64,000 nucleotides of DNA from an uncultured Gammaproteobacteria bacterium (GTDB taxonomy: Bacteria > Pseudomonadota > Gammaproteobacteria > Arenicellales > Poriferihabitantaceae), in the NCBI GenBank assembly GCA_937992195.1, contig CALKKV010000011.1:26117-90116 (forward strand), in the 5' to 3' direction. Positions 9,112 through 17,915 of the stretch are shown in pieces. The position numbers and the translations under genes are program-made. Below the pieces are notes generated by a model, which made no database searches, was not told where the DNA came from, and saw only the letters and a program-made list of their open reading frames with translations. Numbering within the stretch: position 1 is the first letter of the stretch; each line of letters begins with the position of its first letter.

Positions 9112-9747
9112 GTGAGTAAGCGCAAAAATCAGCAACCAAACCCGGTCGTCTTCGGTATTGATTCCCCGCCTTTGGATTCGGATCAGCTGACAACGATGCG
9201 TTCGTGGCTACGCGCAAAGTACTTTACTTATCTAAATGGCGTGATTGCGTTAACCGTTTTGGCAGTGGGAATTACGGTTCGGGTAATGTCTCTTAACTTT
9301 GAGCAAGATAGAGAGCTGCTGCATATCAGTCTGTATATTGGCGGCTGGATTGGCTTGTTCGCCGGTATTTCAATCAAAGGCGATGCGATAACGCGGGTTC
9401 AGATGACAGCAATTGGCATAGTCGTCTGCACAGCAGCGGGTCTTGGTTCTGCGATGTTGATGACGTTATTTATTGGCTACGCTCCCTCCTGGATATCGAG
9501 TATTAATATTTTAGCGAGTGCGCTTGGGGGGATGTGGTTGCTAACATATTATGATGACATCGTTAAGGCGATTTCGTTAATGAAAAACGTCAGTTCCGCT
9601 CAACTAGACTACATTATCAAGGCGGCCAACCATTTTGATTCATTAATGGGCTATGCAAAGAGCATTCACCAGCAGGGAAGGAAGCCGGTGATGGGCGAGT
9701 ATTGGGTGATTCGAGACTGGGTTAGCGCTAAAGCGAAATCTTCCTAA
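9112..9747 (+). CDS. Unknown four-helix membrane protein
   Basis: A 211-residue protein not recognised. It has a polar N-terminus, then four probable membrane segments (about 41-58, 72-88, 98-120, 128-146), and a C-terminal soluble tail of about 60 residues. The start is uncertain: GTG at 9112 is the first in-frame candidate, with only AAAGAG almost against it. An ATG at 9100 in another frame makes a six-codon peptide across the same spot, and the next in-frame ATG is at 9196. It stands alone on the plus strand between the pil cluster and the arsR operon; nothing in the context tells its job. Confidence 0.55.
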   Translation: MSKRKNQQPNPVVFGIDSPPLDSDQLTTMRSWLRAKYFTYLNGVIALTVLAVGITVRVMSLNFEQDRELLHISLYIGGWIGLFAGISIKGDAITRVQMTAIGIVVCTAAGLGSAMLMTLFIGYAPSWISSINILASALGGMWLLTYYDDIVKAISLMKNVSSAQLDYIIKAANHFDSLMGYAKSIHQQGRKPVMGEYWVIRDWVSAKAKSS

Positions 9748-9810
9748 CGCTATTTTTTAGCCGTTCCAGCAGGGTTGTTGTCAATAGCTAACGCGTATTT
9801 TTGACTATAT

Positions 9811-9826
9811 TCAACCGTATGGTTGA
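9811..9826. promoter_or_regulatory. ArsR-type operator, distal site
   Basis: The palindrome TCAACC-N4-GGTTGA overlaps the -35 hexamer of the arsR promoter. The surrounding sequence from 9806 (tatattcaac..tatggttga) is repeated almost exactly at the proximal site 40 bp downstream, about four helical turns away. This fits a dimeric winged-helix repressor controlling its own gene; binding is inferred, not shown. Confidence 0.7.
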
Positions 9827-9851
9827 CAATTAATTTTGCTGCATATATATT
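9823..9851 (+). promoter_or_regulatory. Near-consensus sigma70 promoter of the arsR operon
   Basis: TTGACA (9823-9828), a 17-bp spacer and TATATT (9846-9851) form a nearly perfect sigma70 promoter. The expected transcription start falls at about 9858-9859, which is the A of the arsR ATG, so the mRNA is predicted to be leaderless. Operator palindromes cover both the -35 and the start. Confidence 0.75.
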
Positions 9852-9867
9852 CAACTATATGGTTGAA
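9850..9867. promoter_or_regulatory. ArsR-type operator, proximal site over the start codon
   Basis: TTCAAC-N6-GTTGAA is a perfect inverted repeat that spans the end of the -10 box, the predicted transcription start and the ATG (9859-9861). The codons ATG-GTT-GAA are thus part of the operator. It is the sister of the palindrome at 9811-9826. Confidence 0.7.
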
Positions 9868-10203
9868 CATTTAAGCGAAGAAGAACTAACGGATCTTTTT
9901 AAATGTGTTTCTGATGAAACACGCCGATCGCTGTTGGTAAAGCTGTGTCAGGAGGGTCCGTGTCGGGTCACCGAATTAGCCAGCCACTATGACATGTCTT
10001 TAAATGCGATCTCTAAGCATTTAAAAGTGTTAGAAAAATGTTCTCTGATATCGAGAAGCACGGAAGGGCGTACGCATTGGCTTAAAGCCAATCTTTCTGA
10101 AATACACAAAATCGAAGCTTGGTTAGACGGGCTGAGATCAATATGGGAGATACGTTTGGATCGGCTTGCTAAATTAATTGAAACCGAGGAACGAGATGAC
10201 TGA
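9859..10203 (+). CDS. ArsR-family winged-helix transcriptional repressor
   Basis: A 114-residue helix-turn-helix regulator. The N-terminal helix (SEEELTDLFKCVSDETRRSLL) is followed by the winged helix, with recognition-helix region VTELASHYDMSLNAISKHLK (about 37-56) and the wing SRSTEGRTHWL. It lacks the paired-Cys metal box of arsenic/metal sensors, so it belongs to the non-metal subgroup that is often linked to SRPBCC proteins. The ATG at 9859 is preferred over the TTG at 9823, which is the -35 box. No Shine-Dalgarno is present, in agreement with a leaderless mRNA. The stop overlaps the start of the next gene (ATGACTGA), so the two are coupled. Two operators upstream suggest autorepression. 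Confidence 0.85.
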   Translation: MVEHLSEEELTDLFKCVSDETRRSLLVKLCQEGPCRVTELASHYDMSLNAISKHLKVLEKCSLISRSTEGRTHWLKANLSEIHKIEAWLDGLRSIWEIRLDRLAKLIETEERDD

Positions 10204-10621
10204 CTTAACAGTAAAAATTAAAAAAGAAATTCATGCGCCAATTGAGCAGGTGTTTGATGCGTGGCTAGATTCAGAAATGTTGACGAAATTTATGATGCCT
10301 ATGCCCAATATGGAATTTCCCGAAGTTCAGTGTGATTCGAAGCAGGGAGGTGAGTTTGAAATTCTAATGAAGGTTGGTGAAAGTGCGATTCCCCATACTG
10401 GGAAGTATGTAATTTTGGATAGGCCAAACAAGCTTGCTTTTACCTGGGTGTCTCCAGCATCACCAGAGGACAGCGTCGTAACGTTGGATTTTTTCAGGAT
10501 TTCTGAGAGCGTGACTAAGGTCGAGCTAACCCAAGTCAATTTTATCGATGAGCAGCATCGTTCTAATCATGAGGGTGGCTGGGGCAATATATTGTCTAAT
10601 CTTAGTGCGCTAATGAGTTAG
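10196..10621 (+). CDS. SRPBCC (AHSA1-type) domain protein
   Basis: A 141-residue START/Bet v1-like protein of the AHSA1 (activator of Hsp90 homologue) family. It opens with the typical strand IKKEIHAPIEQVFDAWLDSEML and has GGEFEILMKVG, GKYVILDRPNKLAFTW, VELTQVNF and the C-terminal helix HEGGWGNILSNLSALM. Such proteins bind hydrophobic small molecules; the ligand is unknown. The ATG at 10196 has GAGGA 6 nt upstream and overlaps the arsR stop by 8 nt. Paired ArsR/SRPBCC genes are common, and the pair probably senses and handles one compound. Confidence 0.85.
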   Translation: MTDLTVKIKKEIHAPIEQVFDAWLDSEMLTKFMMPMPNMEFPEVQCDSKQGGEFEILMKVGESAIPHTGKYVILDRPNKLAFTWVSPASPEDSVVTLDFFRISESVTKVELTQVNFIDEQHRSNHEGGWGNILSNLSALMS

Positions 10622-10698
10622 TCACTTTATAGGTTGGAATCGCATACGCTTTAGTTTGGTAACTTCTATGCCAGACGTTTTAGAAATTTCTTGCGACA

Positions 10699-10731
10699 CA
10701 AAAAAAACCGGCTGGTAAGACACCAGCCGGG
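10699..10731 (-). terminator. Rho-independent terminator of the symporter gene
   Basis: A 9-bp perfect GC-rich stem (ccggctggt, 5-nt loop, accagccgg at 10708-10730) is followed on the minus strand by a run of eight T. It lies 67 nt beyond the stop codon of the minus-strand symporter. On the plus strand the T-run is missing, so it serves the minus strand. Confidence 0.9.
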
Positions 10732-10797
10732 CAACTACATCAGATCAATTTAACTAGACAAATTACTTATCGCTGCAATTGGCTAGCGATGATTTCG

Positions 10798-12153
10798 TTA
10801 TTTATCATGGGTTGACTGCACCGCTCTGGCGAGCTCCGCTTCGGCAGCTGAATCAATATGAATCGCTTCGTCAGTATCCAGCATACCCGCATCAGGGTCG
10901 TTGTATACAGCGGTGTCTAACTTGCCTTCGCTTTTTGCAACAACACATGAAACGGTGGCGTCGCCAGAAACGTTCACTGCGGTTCGGATCATATCCATCA
11001 AGCGGTCAACACCGAGCACAAGACCAATACCTTCAACCGGCAGGCCAACCTGGGTGAATACCATTGATAGCATAATCAAACCAACGCCCGGAACACCCGC
11101 TGTACCAATTGAAGCAAGTACCGACATCAGGATAACCGTGAGATAACCAGCCACGCCAAGTTCAACGCCGTACACGTTTGCGATAAACACTGTCGCAACA
11201 CCTTGCATGATTGCGGTACCGTCCATATTAATGGTGGCGCCAAACGGAACGGTGAAAGAAGCCACTGAGTTGTTTACACCAAATCGCTCGGTAACTGTAC
11301 GCATGGTGACCGGGATTGTGGCGTTAGAGCTGGCAGTACTAAATGCAAATACCTGTACGTTGCGGATCTTCTTTAAAAACATCGCCGGATTTAATCCAGA
11401 GAATACTTTTAATACGATCATCAACGTAACGAACAGGTGGATCATCAAGGCACCAACCAGCACGCTGACATAACCGGCGAGCGACGCTAATAATCCGAGA
11501 CCGAGGGTTGCCACGGCTTTGGCAATTAGTGCAAACACCGCATAGGGCGCGACCGACATAACGATATTAACCATCTTCATCATTATCTCGTTGGCTACTT
11601 CCGCACCTTCAACAAAGCCTCTTGCCTTGGTACCAACCAGTAACATACTGATTCCAACCAGGATAGCGAAAAAGATAATTGGCAACATGTCGCCATTCGC
11701 CATAGCGTTGATGGGGTTGGTAGGAATGATATCGATCAAAACTTGAGTCAAAGGTGGAGACTCTTTTCCAGAAAACGCAGAATCTGAAACCTGGTCCATA
11801 CCTTTACCAATTCCAAAGCTAGCAGCAATTAAAATAGCAGTTGCGATAGCGATAGCAGTTGTCATCATATACAGCGCGAATGACTTTCCGCCAACACGGC
11901 CCAACATTCTAATATCGCCAATTCCGCATACGCCGCAAATCAGTGAAAAGAATACCAGTGGTACAACCAACATCTTTAATGCGTTAACAAACATCTTTCC
12001 GATCACGTGGAAAAGACCGTTCACTATATAGGTATCAATGAATCCACCCGGTGAATTCATACCCGTTAGGTTAATGACTAAACCAACAATGATGCCCAAT
12101 ACCATCCCAAGTAAAACTTTGACGGTGAGGCTCATTTTTTTTTCTTCGCTCAT
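10798..12153 (-). CDS. Na+/H+-dicarboxylate (or amino acid) symporter, DAACS family
   Basis: A 451-residue inner-membrane carrier of the GltP/DctA family, about the usual length. Family marks are the serine-rich hairpin ASSNATIPVTM, the NMDGTAIMQG motif, and the last substrate-binding helix DRLMDMIRTAVNVSGDATVS. The substrate should be a dicarboxylate or acidic or neutral amino acid; R in MDMIRTAVN is the position that often separates aspartate/glutamate carriers from others, but I would not fix the substrate. The ATG at 12153 has AAGGAG 9 nt upstream. A strong terminator follows. It is transcribed away from the methyltransferase operon. Confidence 0.88.
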   Translation of the reverse strand: MSEEKKMSLTVKVLLGMVLGIIVGLVINLTGMNSPGGFIDTYIVNGLFHVIGKMFVNALKMLVVPLVFFSLICGVCGIGDIRMLGRVGGKSFALYMMTTAIAIATAILIAASFGIGKGMDQVSDSAFSGKESPPLTQVLIDIIPTNPINAMANGDMLPIIFFAILVGISMLLVGTKARGFVEGAEVANEIMMKMVNIVMSVAPYAVFALIAKAVATLGLGLLASLAGYVSVLVGALMIHLFVTLMIVLKVFSGLNPAMFLKKIRNVQVFAFSTASSNATIPVTMRTVTERFGVNNSVASFTVPFGATINMDGTAIMQGVATVFIANVYGVELGVAGYLTVILMSVLASIGTAGVPGVGLIMLSMVFTQVGLPVEGIGLVLGVDRLMDMIRTAVNVSGDATVSCVVAKSEGKLDTAVYNDPDAGMLDTDEAIHIDSAAEAELARAVQSTHDK

Positions 12154-12615
12154 CTTATAAATCTCCTTTGGTGTTGTGGTGTAGGTACAAATCGAGTTGC
12201 ACCATACTTAAACTGTAGCATTTTGGCGTTAAGTTGTTGCTTTGAATGCATCTTTGAAGCGCATTCTGTTTCTGCGAATTGCTTGTTTTTACCGCTGAAC
12301 TGCATTCCCGCGATTTATTCTATGTGTTCAGTGTCCTCTGATTTTTGTCAGAATCCTTGATAGTGGAGTAAATATTCCAATGCGTTGAACGGTAAATCGC
12401 CTGTCACTATGCTGAATATCGGACGATTTTTGCTGTTAATTCGCGCAAAAAAATAGTCTAGACGACGACTATATCGAGGTTTAGGAGTGAATTATCCGCA
12501 AAAAATTAAGAACGGTCGTGATGCAAGAACGTTGTTCAACGATCACAGTTTTAGTTAAGTTAATTGCTTTTTTACCCTATAGTCACGCGTATTCTATAGT
12601 TTAAGAAATTACGAT
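12154..12615. other. 462-bp divergent promoter region
   Basis: This region lies between the symporter (minus) and the methyltransferase operon (plus). I see an operator-like inverted repeat ATAGTC-N8-GACTAT (12453-12472), a short CGTTG-TT-CAACG palindrome near 12530, and two CTATAG hexamers 17 bp apart (12577-12582, 12594-12599) close to the operon start. None can be tied to a named regulator. No gene is seen. Confidence 0.5.
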
Positions 12616-14175
12616 ATGAGCGGAGAAGAAAGTACTGTCCCACGCCGCCCAAGACGGGGTGCGCGGGATGCCTTACGTAAGATAAGAAGTCAACGCGATA
12701 GCAAAATGCTCCCAGCACTGAAAAGAAATTTACCGCTGGTTGAGCCAATGAATCAGGAACAGATTGAGAGAATCGATGCTGCTTCGATGGACATACTTGA
12801 AGAAGTGGGCGTGGTGTTTCGTGACCCTGTCGCTCTGGAGGATTGGAAATTAGCTGGTGCCGACGTTCGAGGGGAGCGGGTGCATCTCGATCGAGGGTTG
12901 GTGAAAGAGCTAATCAAGACTATCCCGTCCTCGTTCACCTATCACGCGAGAAACCCCAACAATAATTTACCGTTTGGCGAAAACCATTCTATCTTCGTAC
13001 CGATGACCGGTGCGCCGTATATTGTCGACTTGGAAAACAAACGGCGTTGGCCAACGCTCGTTGACTTAGCCAATTTTCATAAGCTTAGCCATATGTCTCC
13101 CGTGCTGCATTCCTCGGCGCATCATATTGTTGAACCGATGGACCACGTGGTCGCCCATCGCCATCTTCGTATTACCTACTCTTCGATGAAGTATTCGGAT
13201 AAAACGTTTATGGGAATGACCACGAGCCCAAAAAATGCCGAAGATGTTATGGAGATGTGTGCCATTTTATTTGGTAAGGAGTTTATGGAAACCCATCCGG
13301 TGGTTACAGGAAATTGCAATGGCAATTCACCGCTGGTTTGGGATAGCACGATGTTGGGTGCAATGCGGGCGTTTTGTAAAGTAAATCAGCCCGTACTTTG
13401 TTCTCCTTTTGTGCTTGGTGGCGCAAATACACCTGCGTCCACTGCGCCAGCGGTTGCGCAGTTAAATGCTGAGGCATTGTCAGCACTCGCATACACTCAG
13501 GTGATTCGAAAAGGCTGTCCTGCAATCTACGGACACTATCTTTCGACTGTTTCCATGCAGTCAGGCGCACCCATGGCGGGGACGCCAGAGATTAGCCTAA
13601 TGAATTTTATGATTGGTCAAATGGCGCGTTACTACGATGTGCCCTGGAGAACTTCGAATACGCTCGGTGGTGCAAAAACATTTGACGCTCAGGCCGGCTA
13701 TGAAAGCGCCACCACTTTAATGGCGATCATGATGGCTGGTGCAAACTATTGCTGGCACTCGGCTGGTTGGAACGAAGCGGGTATGCATTGCTCGATGGCG
13801 AAGTTTGTTGTAGATGCAGAGCAATGCGCAATGGCATATCGAATGGCCGAAGGAATTCGATGGGATGATTTTGAAGAAGCGCTTGCTGCGGTTCGGGACA
13901 TTGGGCCGGGAGGCCACTACCTTGGTCATCAACATACGCAAGATAATTTCCAGAGAGCTTTTTTTATGCCAAAACTGTTTGACAATAATTCGGTTGAACA
14001 GTGGCAGGCAGAAGGATCGAAGGAGATCAACGAGCGCGCGCTGAATGAGGCGAAGTCAATGTTAAACGACTATCAGGAGCCCAAACTTGATCCGGCTGTG
14101 GATGAAGCGTTACGCGATTATATCGCCCGACGCGAAACAGAGATTCCGGCTGTTGATGCATTAAACAATGAATAG
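12616..14175 (+). CDS. MttB-family methyltransferase, non-pyrrolysine type
   Basis: A 519-residue member of the trimethylamine:corrinoid methyltransferase family. An Arg-rich N-terminal stretch (9-27) precedes the barrel (segments MDILEEVGVVF, FVPMTGAPYIVDLENKRRWPT, VVTGNCNGNSPLVWD, GYESATTLMAIMMAGANY, SAGWNEAGMHCSMAKFVVD, GPGGHYLGHQHTQDNF). The frame is open with no in-frame TAG, so it is not a pyrrolysine enzyme. It is closer in type to the glycine-betaine-type MttB homologues. Substrate is probably a quaternary amine. No corrinoid protein gene lies nearby, so the methyl acceptor is unknown. It is the first gene of a three-gene operon with betC (46 nt) and a flavin demethylase-like gene. 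Confidence 0.8.
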   Translation: MSGEESTVPRRPRRGARDALRKIRSQRDSKMLPALKRNLPLVEPMNQEQIERIDAASMDILEEVGVVFRDPVALEDWKLAGADVRGERVHLDRGLVKELIKTIPSSFTYHARNPNNNLPFGENHSIFVPMTGAPYIVDLENKRRWPTLVDLANFHKLSHMSPVLHSSAHHIVEPMDHVVAHRHLRITYSSMKYSDKTFMGMTTSPKNAEDVMEMCAILFGKEFMETHPVVTGNCNGNSPLVWDSTMLGAMRAFCKVNQPVLCSPFVLGGANTPASTAPAVAQLNAEALSALAYTQVIRKGCPAIYGHYLSTVSMQSGAPMAGTPEISLMNFMIGQMARYYDVPWRTSNTLGGAKTFDAQAGYESATTLMAIMMAGANYCWHSAGWNEAGMHCSMAKFVVDAEQCAMAYRMAEGIRWDDFEEALAAVRDIGPGGHYLGHQHTQDNFQRAFFMPKLFDNNSVEQWQAEGSKEINERALNEAKSMLNDYQEPKLDPAVDEALRDYIARRETEIPAVDALNNE

Positions 14176-14221
14176 CATAGCGGTTATTGCTGATCGCAAA
14201 TCATGACAAAGTGGGCACCAT

Positions 14222-15769
14222 ATGAAATTATATAACCAACGACCCAATATTTTGATTATCCAAGCTGACCAGTTAGCAGCGAATTTCCTCGGGGCATACA
14301 ACAACCCAATTTCTGTAACGCCGCATATTGATGCAATGGCAAATTCAGGGGCGGTGTTTGATTCTGCTTATTGTAATTTTCCGCTTTGCGCACCTTCACG
14401 GTTTTCAATGATGTCTGGTCAGCTGGCGTCGACTGTAGGTGCCTACGATAATGGTGCAGAGTTTCCATCTTCCATTCCAACCTTTGCGCATTATTTACGT
14501 GCAATGGATTATCAGACGACTCTGGTCGGAAAAATGCACTTCGTCGGTGCGGATCAACTACATGGATTCGAACAACGCTTAACGACGGACATTTATCCAG
14601 CGGACTTTAACTGGACCGGTGATTGGACTGAGACGCAGTCCAATCATTCAAATGACAAAGTCACCTTTACCGGCGCCGGTGTGTGCTTGAGAAACGTGCA
14701 AATGGAGTACGACGAAGAAGTTTGTCATCGCGCTGAACGTAAGCTCTATGATTATGCACGTAACAAGGATGAACGACCTTTTTTTCTCTTTACTTCGATT
14801 TCCCATCCCCATGATCCCTATCAATGTTTGCAGGAACACTGGGATCTGTATCGTCATGATGAAGTAGATATGCCGAAGGTAGGCAATATTCCAGATGCTG
14901 AATTGGATCCGTATAGCAAACGTCTGCGCACGCAGTATGGCCTGGATGACTTTGATCCCAGTGAAGAACAAATTCGAGTGGCCAGACATGCTTACTATGG
15001 GTCGGTAAGCTATGTGGACAATATGGTAGGGCGGTTGTTTGATATTTTGCGCAAGACCGGTTTGGATAAAGATACTGTTGTTATTCTGACTAGCGATCAT
15101 GGAGATATGATGGGCGAGAGAGGGCTATGGTATAAAAAGTCGTTTTTCGAAGCTTCTTGTCGGGTGCCGTTAATACTTAGCGGACCAGGGGTGACGACTC
15201 GTCGTATTGATGCAAATGTTTCGCTGGTTGATTTGTTACCAACGCTGGTTGAAATCGGCAAGAGGGATGATGACTCACCTGTTGTTGAGAAAATTGAAGG
15301 ACAAAGTCTATGGGGGTTGGCTACAGGGAGTGAAACGCAAAGAGATTCTGCGGTGTTCGGCGAAAACCTCGCTGAAGGATCTCAAGCGCCCATCTTGATG
15401 GTTAGAAAGAACCGTCTTAAGTACATCGTCAGCGGAGTCGATCCGGAGCAATTATTTGATCTTGAAGCAGACCCGGATGAGCGTATTAACCTCGCGGGAA
15501 ATTCGCAATATCATCAGCAACAACAGCATTTATCTGATCTTGCGAAACAAAAATGGGATATGGGGGGATTAACTGAGCAGGTGAAACTAAGCCAATCACG
15601 GCGGCTGTTTTTAAGACAGGCGCTGCGAAAAGGAGTGTCTGCGGATTGGGACTATGCCGCACCAGATCAGCTTGTCGAGCACTGTTTGCGTGGTACCAAA
15701 ATCTATAACCAATGGGCCTACGATGGCGCAATTGGTTTGCAAGTTCCCAAAGATAAAAAGCAAGATTAA
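14222..15769 (+). CDS. betC: Choline-sulfatase
   Basis: A 515-residue sulfatase that should hydrolyse choline-O-sulfate to choline and sulfate. The formylglycine motif C-A-P-S-R starts at Cys56 within YCNFPLCAPSRFSMMSGQ. Metal site residues are seen in IIQADQ (D16) and in SDHGDMMGERG. BetC-specific stretches are GAYDNGAEFPSSIPTFAHYLR, KMHFVGADQLHGFE and RLTTDIYPADFNW. No signal peptide is present, so it is cytoplasmic and needs an uptake system and a formylglycine-generating maturation step, neither seen here. It lies between the methyltransferase and the flavoprotein, 21 nt before the latter. Confidence 0.9.
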   Translation: MKLYNQRPNILIIQADQLAANFLGAYNNPISVTPHIDAMANSGAVFDSAYCNFPLCAPSRFSMMSGQLASTVGAYDNGAEFPSSIPTFAHYLRAMDYQTTLVGKMHFVGADQLHGFEQRLTTDIYPADFNWTGDWTETQSNHSNDKVTFTGAGVCLRNVQMEYDEEVCHRAERKLYDYARNKDERPFFLFTSISHPHDPYQCLQEHWDLYRHDEVDMPKVGNIPDAELDPYSKRLRTQYGLDDFDPSEEQIRVARHAYYGSVSYVDNMVGRLFDILRKTGLDKDTVVILTSDHGDMMGERGLWYKKSFFEASCRVPLILSGPGVTTRRIDANVSLVDLLPTLVEIGKRDDDSPVVEKIEGQSLWGLATGSETQRDSAVFGENLAEGSQAPILMVRKNRLKYIVSGVDPEQLFDLEADPDERINLAGNSQYHQQQQHLSDLAKQKWDMGGLTEQVKLSQSRRLFLRQALRKGVSADWDYAAPDQLVEHCLRGTKIYNQWAYDGAIGLQVPKDKKQD

Positions 15770-15790
15770 ATTCAGCGAAAATATTAAATC

Positions 15791-17830
15791 ATGGTGAGTA
15801 ATGATCCGCTATTGCAGTCATTTCAGCTGCGCCACTTAAGTTTGCGTAATCGCATACTGAGCACGTCCCATGCGCCTGCGTTTGCCGAGAGTGGTCACCC
15901 TAGGGATCGATATCGGTTATATCATGAAGAAAAAGCCAGAGGTGGCGTTGCCTTAACCATGATTGGCGGATCAACCAATATTTCTCCGGACAGTCCTTCG
16001 GTTTTTGGACAACTTTATGGTGGTGATGACAGTATTATTCCATGGTTTCGTCAGTTAACCGACGGAGTTAAACAGCATGGAGCCGCCATCATGTGCCAGA
16101 TCACGCATATGGGGCGCCGCACATTAAGCGACTGTGGTGATTGGTTGCCTGTAATCAGTGCGTCTGAAAAACGCGAAAGAGCACATAGATCGTTTCCTAA
16201 GCCCATGGAGAAACACGACCTTCGCCGGGTAGTACGTCACTTTGCCGATGCTGCTGCACGTTGCCAGCAGGGTGGATTCGATGGCATTGAACTGCTGTCC
16301 CATGCGCATTTGCTGGGCCAATTTCTCTCGCCATTGATCAATGACAGAACAGATGATTACGGTGGTAGCTTATCCAATAGATTGCGGCTTACTTTTGAAG
16401 TGCTAGAGGCGATACGCGATCGTGTCGGCAGTGAATTTGTGATTGGACTGCGACTCACCGGTGATGAGCTGCTAGCTGACGGGTTGACCCAGGACGAAGC
16501 TATTGAATCAGCAAAACTTCTTGAAGCTAGTGGTATGGTCGATTTTCTAAACATATTGGTGGGCGCTCCTTACGATGATCTGGGGCTGGCAGGGTGGGTC
16601 GCGCCAATGGGTAATCCATTACCTAACGATTTGACGATAGCCGGACATATGCGTGCAGCGGTCTCCCTGCCGGTTTTTCATGCAGGCGGAATTGCTGATA
16701 TCAGTACAGCGCGCCAAGCTGTGGTAAATGGGAAAGTAGATATGGTGGGAATGACCCGTGCACAGATTGCGGATCCGTATCTAGTTCAAAAGTTAATAGA
16801 TTCGAGAGAGGAAGAGATACGGCCTTGCGTCGGATTAGGTTACTGCGTTGACCGCGTTAATCAAGGTAAGGACGCGGTATGTGGTCATAACGCTGCCACT
16901 GGGCGTGAAGCGCAGTTTAACCATGTCTTTCACCGTGATATCTCTGCGGATAAAAAAGCAGTGGTGGTTGGTGGTGGCCCGGCAGGGATGGAAATATCTC
17001 GTGTCTTAAGCGAGCGCGGAATGCAGGTTGTTTTATTTGAAGCGCGTAGCGATTTAGGCGGGCAGCTGGCATTGGCTGCCAAAGGCAATTTGCGAAGACA
17101 AATTTGGGGCATCGCACACTGGTTACAGTCCGAACTCGAGAGACTGTCGGTTGATATCAGGTATAACAGTTATGCCGAGGAAGACGACGTGTTAGCTGAG
17201 CAGCCGGACCTGGTAATTATCGCAACAGGGGGTATGCCGCCATCGATTGCAATTGAGGGTGGTGAATACGCTATTTCTACTTGGGATGTGTTGGCCGGCA
17301 AAAAATGTAAAGGCCAGGTTCTCTTGTTTGATGATCTTGGCGATCACCAGTCTGCGGTGACAGCCGATGTGTTAGCTAGCAACGATGCGGAGGTGCTACA
17401 TATAACACCAGATCGAACATCGCTTATGGAATTGGGCCCTACCAATAGCGCGGTCGTTCTACGAGATCTTTATCAAAAAGGGGTCAAGTTTGATGTGTTC
17501 TGCGATCTGGTAAAAATTAACAAAAGAGAGGGTCAAACTGTTGCCACAATTCGACATGTGCTCTCTGGAGAAATTATAGAGAAGATGGTCGATCATGTGG
17601 TGGTTGAGCAGGGAATCAGTGCTGTAACAGATATTTATCAGGCACTTATCCCTTTTTCAAGAAACGCAGGGGTCGTTGAGTTAGATGCGTTGGCTGCAGG
17701 CACGCTTGATTTACCAAAAGTTGATCCAAACCGACACTTTAATTTGATCCGCGTCGGAGATGCAGTTTCCGGCAGAAATTTGCATGCGGCAATATATGAT
17801 GCATTAAGAATTGGCTCGTTGTACCAATAG
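15791..17830 (+). CDS. Old-yellow-enzyme/Fe-S flavoprotein, N-methyl demethylase-like
   Basis: A 679-residue fusion of an FMN TIM barrel (1-about 335), an iron-sulfur segment and a Rossmann dinucleotide domain (VVVGGGPAGME at about 394-404), as in trimethylamine dehydrogenase and 2,4-dienoyl-CoA reductase. The Fe-S region has C346, C352 and C364, but the second ligand of the TMADH pattern is Leu349 (CVGLGYC rather than CIGCNVC). From memory, dimethylglycine/N-methylproline demethylase-type members (DgcA, stachydrine demethylase) show a similar change, which suits this operon with betC and an MttB homologue. The likely role is oxidative N-demethylation of a choline or betaine breakdown product. 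The exact substrate cannot be read from the sequence. Confidence 0.75.
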   Translation: MVSNDPLLQSFQLRHLSLRNRILSTSHAPAFAESGHPRDRYRLYHEEKARGGVALTMIGGSTNISPDSPSVFGQLYGGDDSIIPWFRQLTDGVKQHGAAIMCQITHMGRRTLSDCGDWLPVISASEKRERAHRSFPKPMEKHDLRRVVRHFADAAARCQQGGFDGIELLSHAHLLGQFLSPLINDRTDDYGGSLSNRLRLTFEVLEAIRDRVGSEFVIGLRLTGDELLADGLTQDEAIESAKLLEASGMVDFLNILVGAPYDDLGLAGWVAPMGNPLPNDLTIAGHMRAAVSLPVFHAGGIADISTARQAVVNGKVDMVGMTRAQIADPYLVQKLIDSREEEIRPCVGLGYCVDRVNQGKDAVCGHNAATGREAQFNHVFHRDISADKKAVVVGGGPAGMEISRVLSERGMQVVLFEARSDLGGQLALAAKGNLRRQIWGIAHWLQSELERLSVDIRYNSYAEEDDVLAEQPDLVIIATGGMPPSIAIEGGEYAISTWDVLAGKKCKGQVLLFDDLGDHQSAVTADVLASNDAEVLHITPDRTSLMELGPTNSAVVLRDLYQKGVKFDVFCDLVKINKREGQTVATIRHVLSGEIIEKMVDHVVVEQGISAVTDIYQALIPFSRNAGVVELDALAAGTLDLPKVDPNRHFNLIRVGDAVSGRNLHAAIYDALRIGSLYQ

Positions 17831-17915
17831 GTCATTAACCGGCACGGAATTTATCTGCAGTTTGCGGTAATGTGCTGGTAAGACAGAGGCAAGGAATCAG
17901 AATGAACATCGTCAT

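Noticed and set aside
12616..14175. Pyrrolysine (in-frame TAG) in the MttB-family gene
   Set aside because: The frame is open from ATG to its stop with no internal TAG, and no pyl genes are seen.
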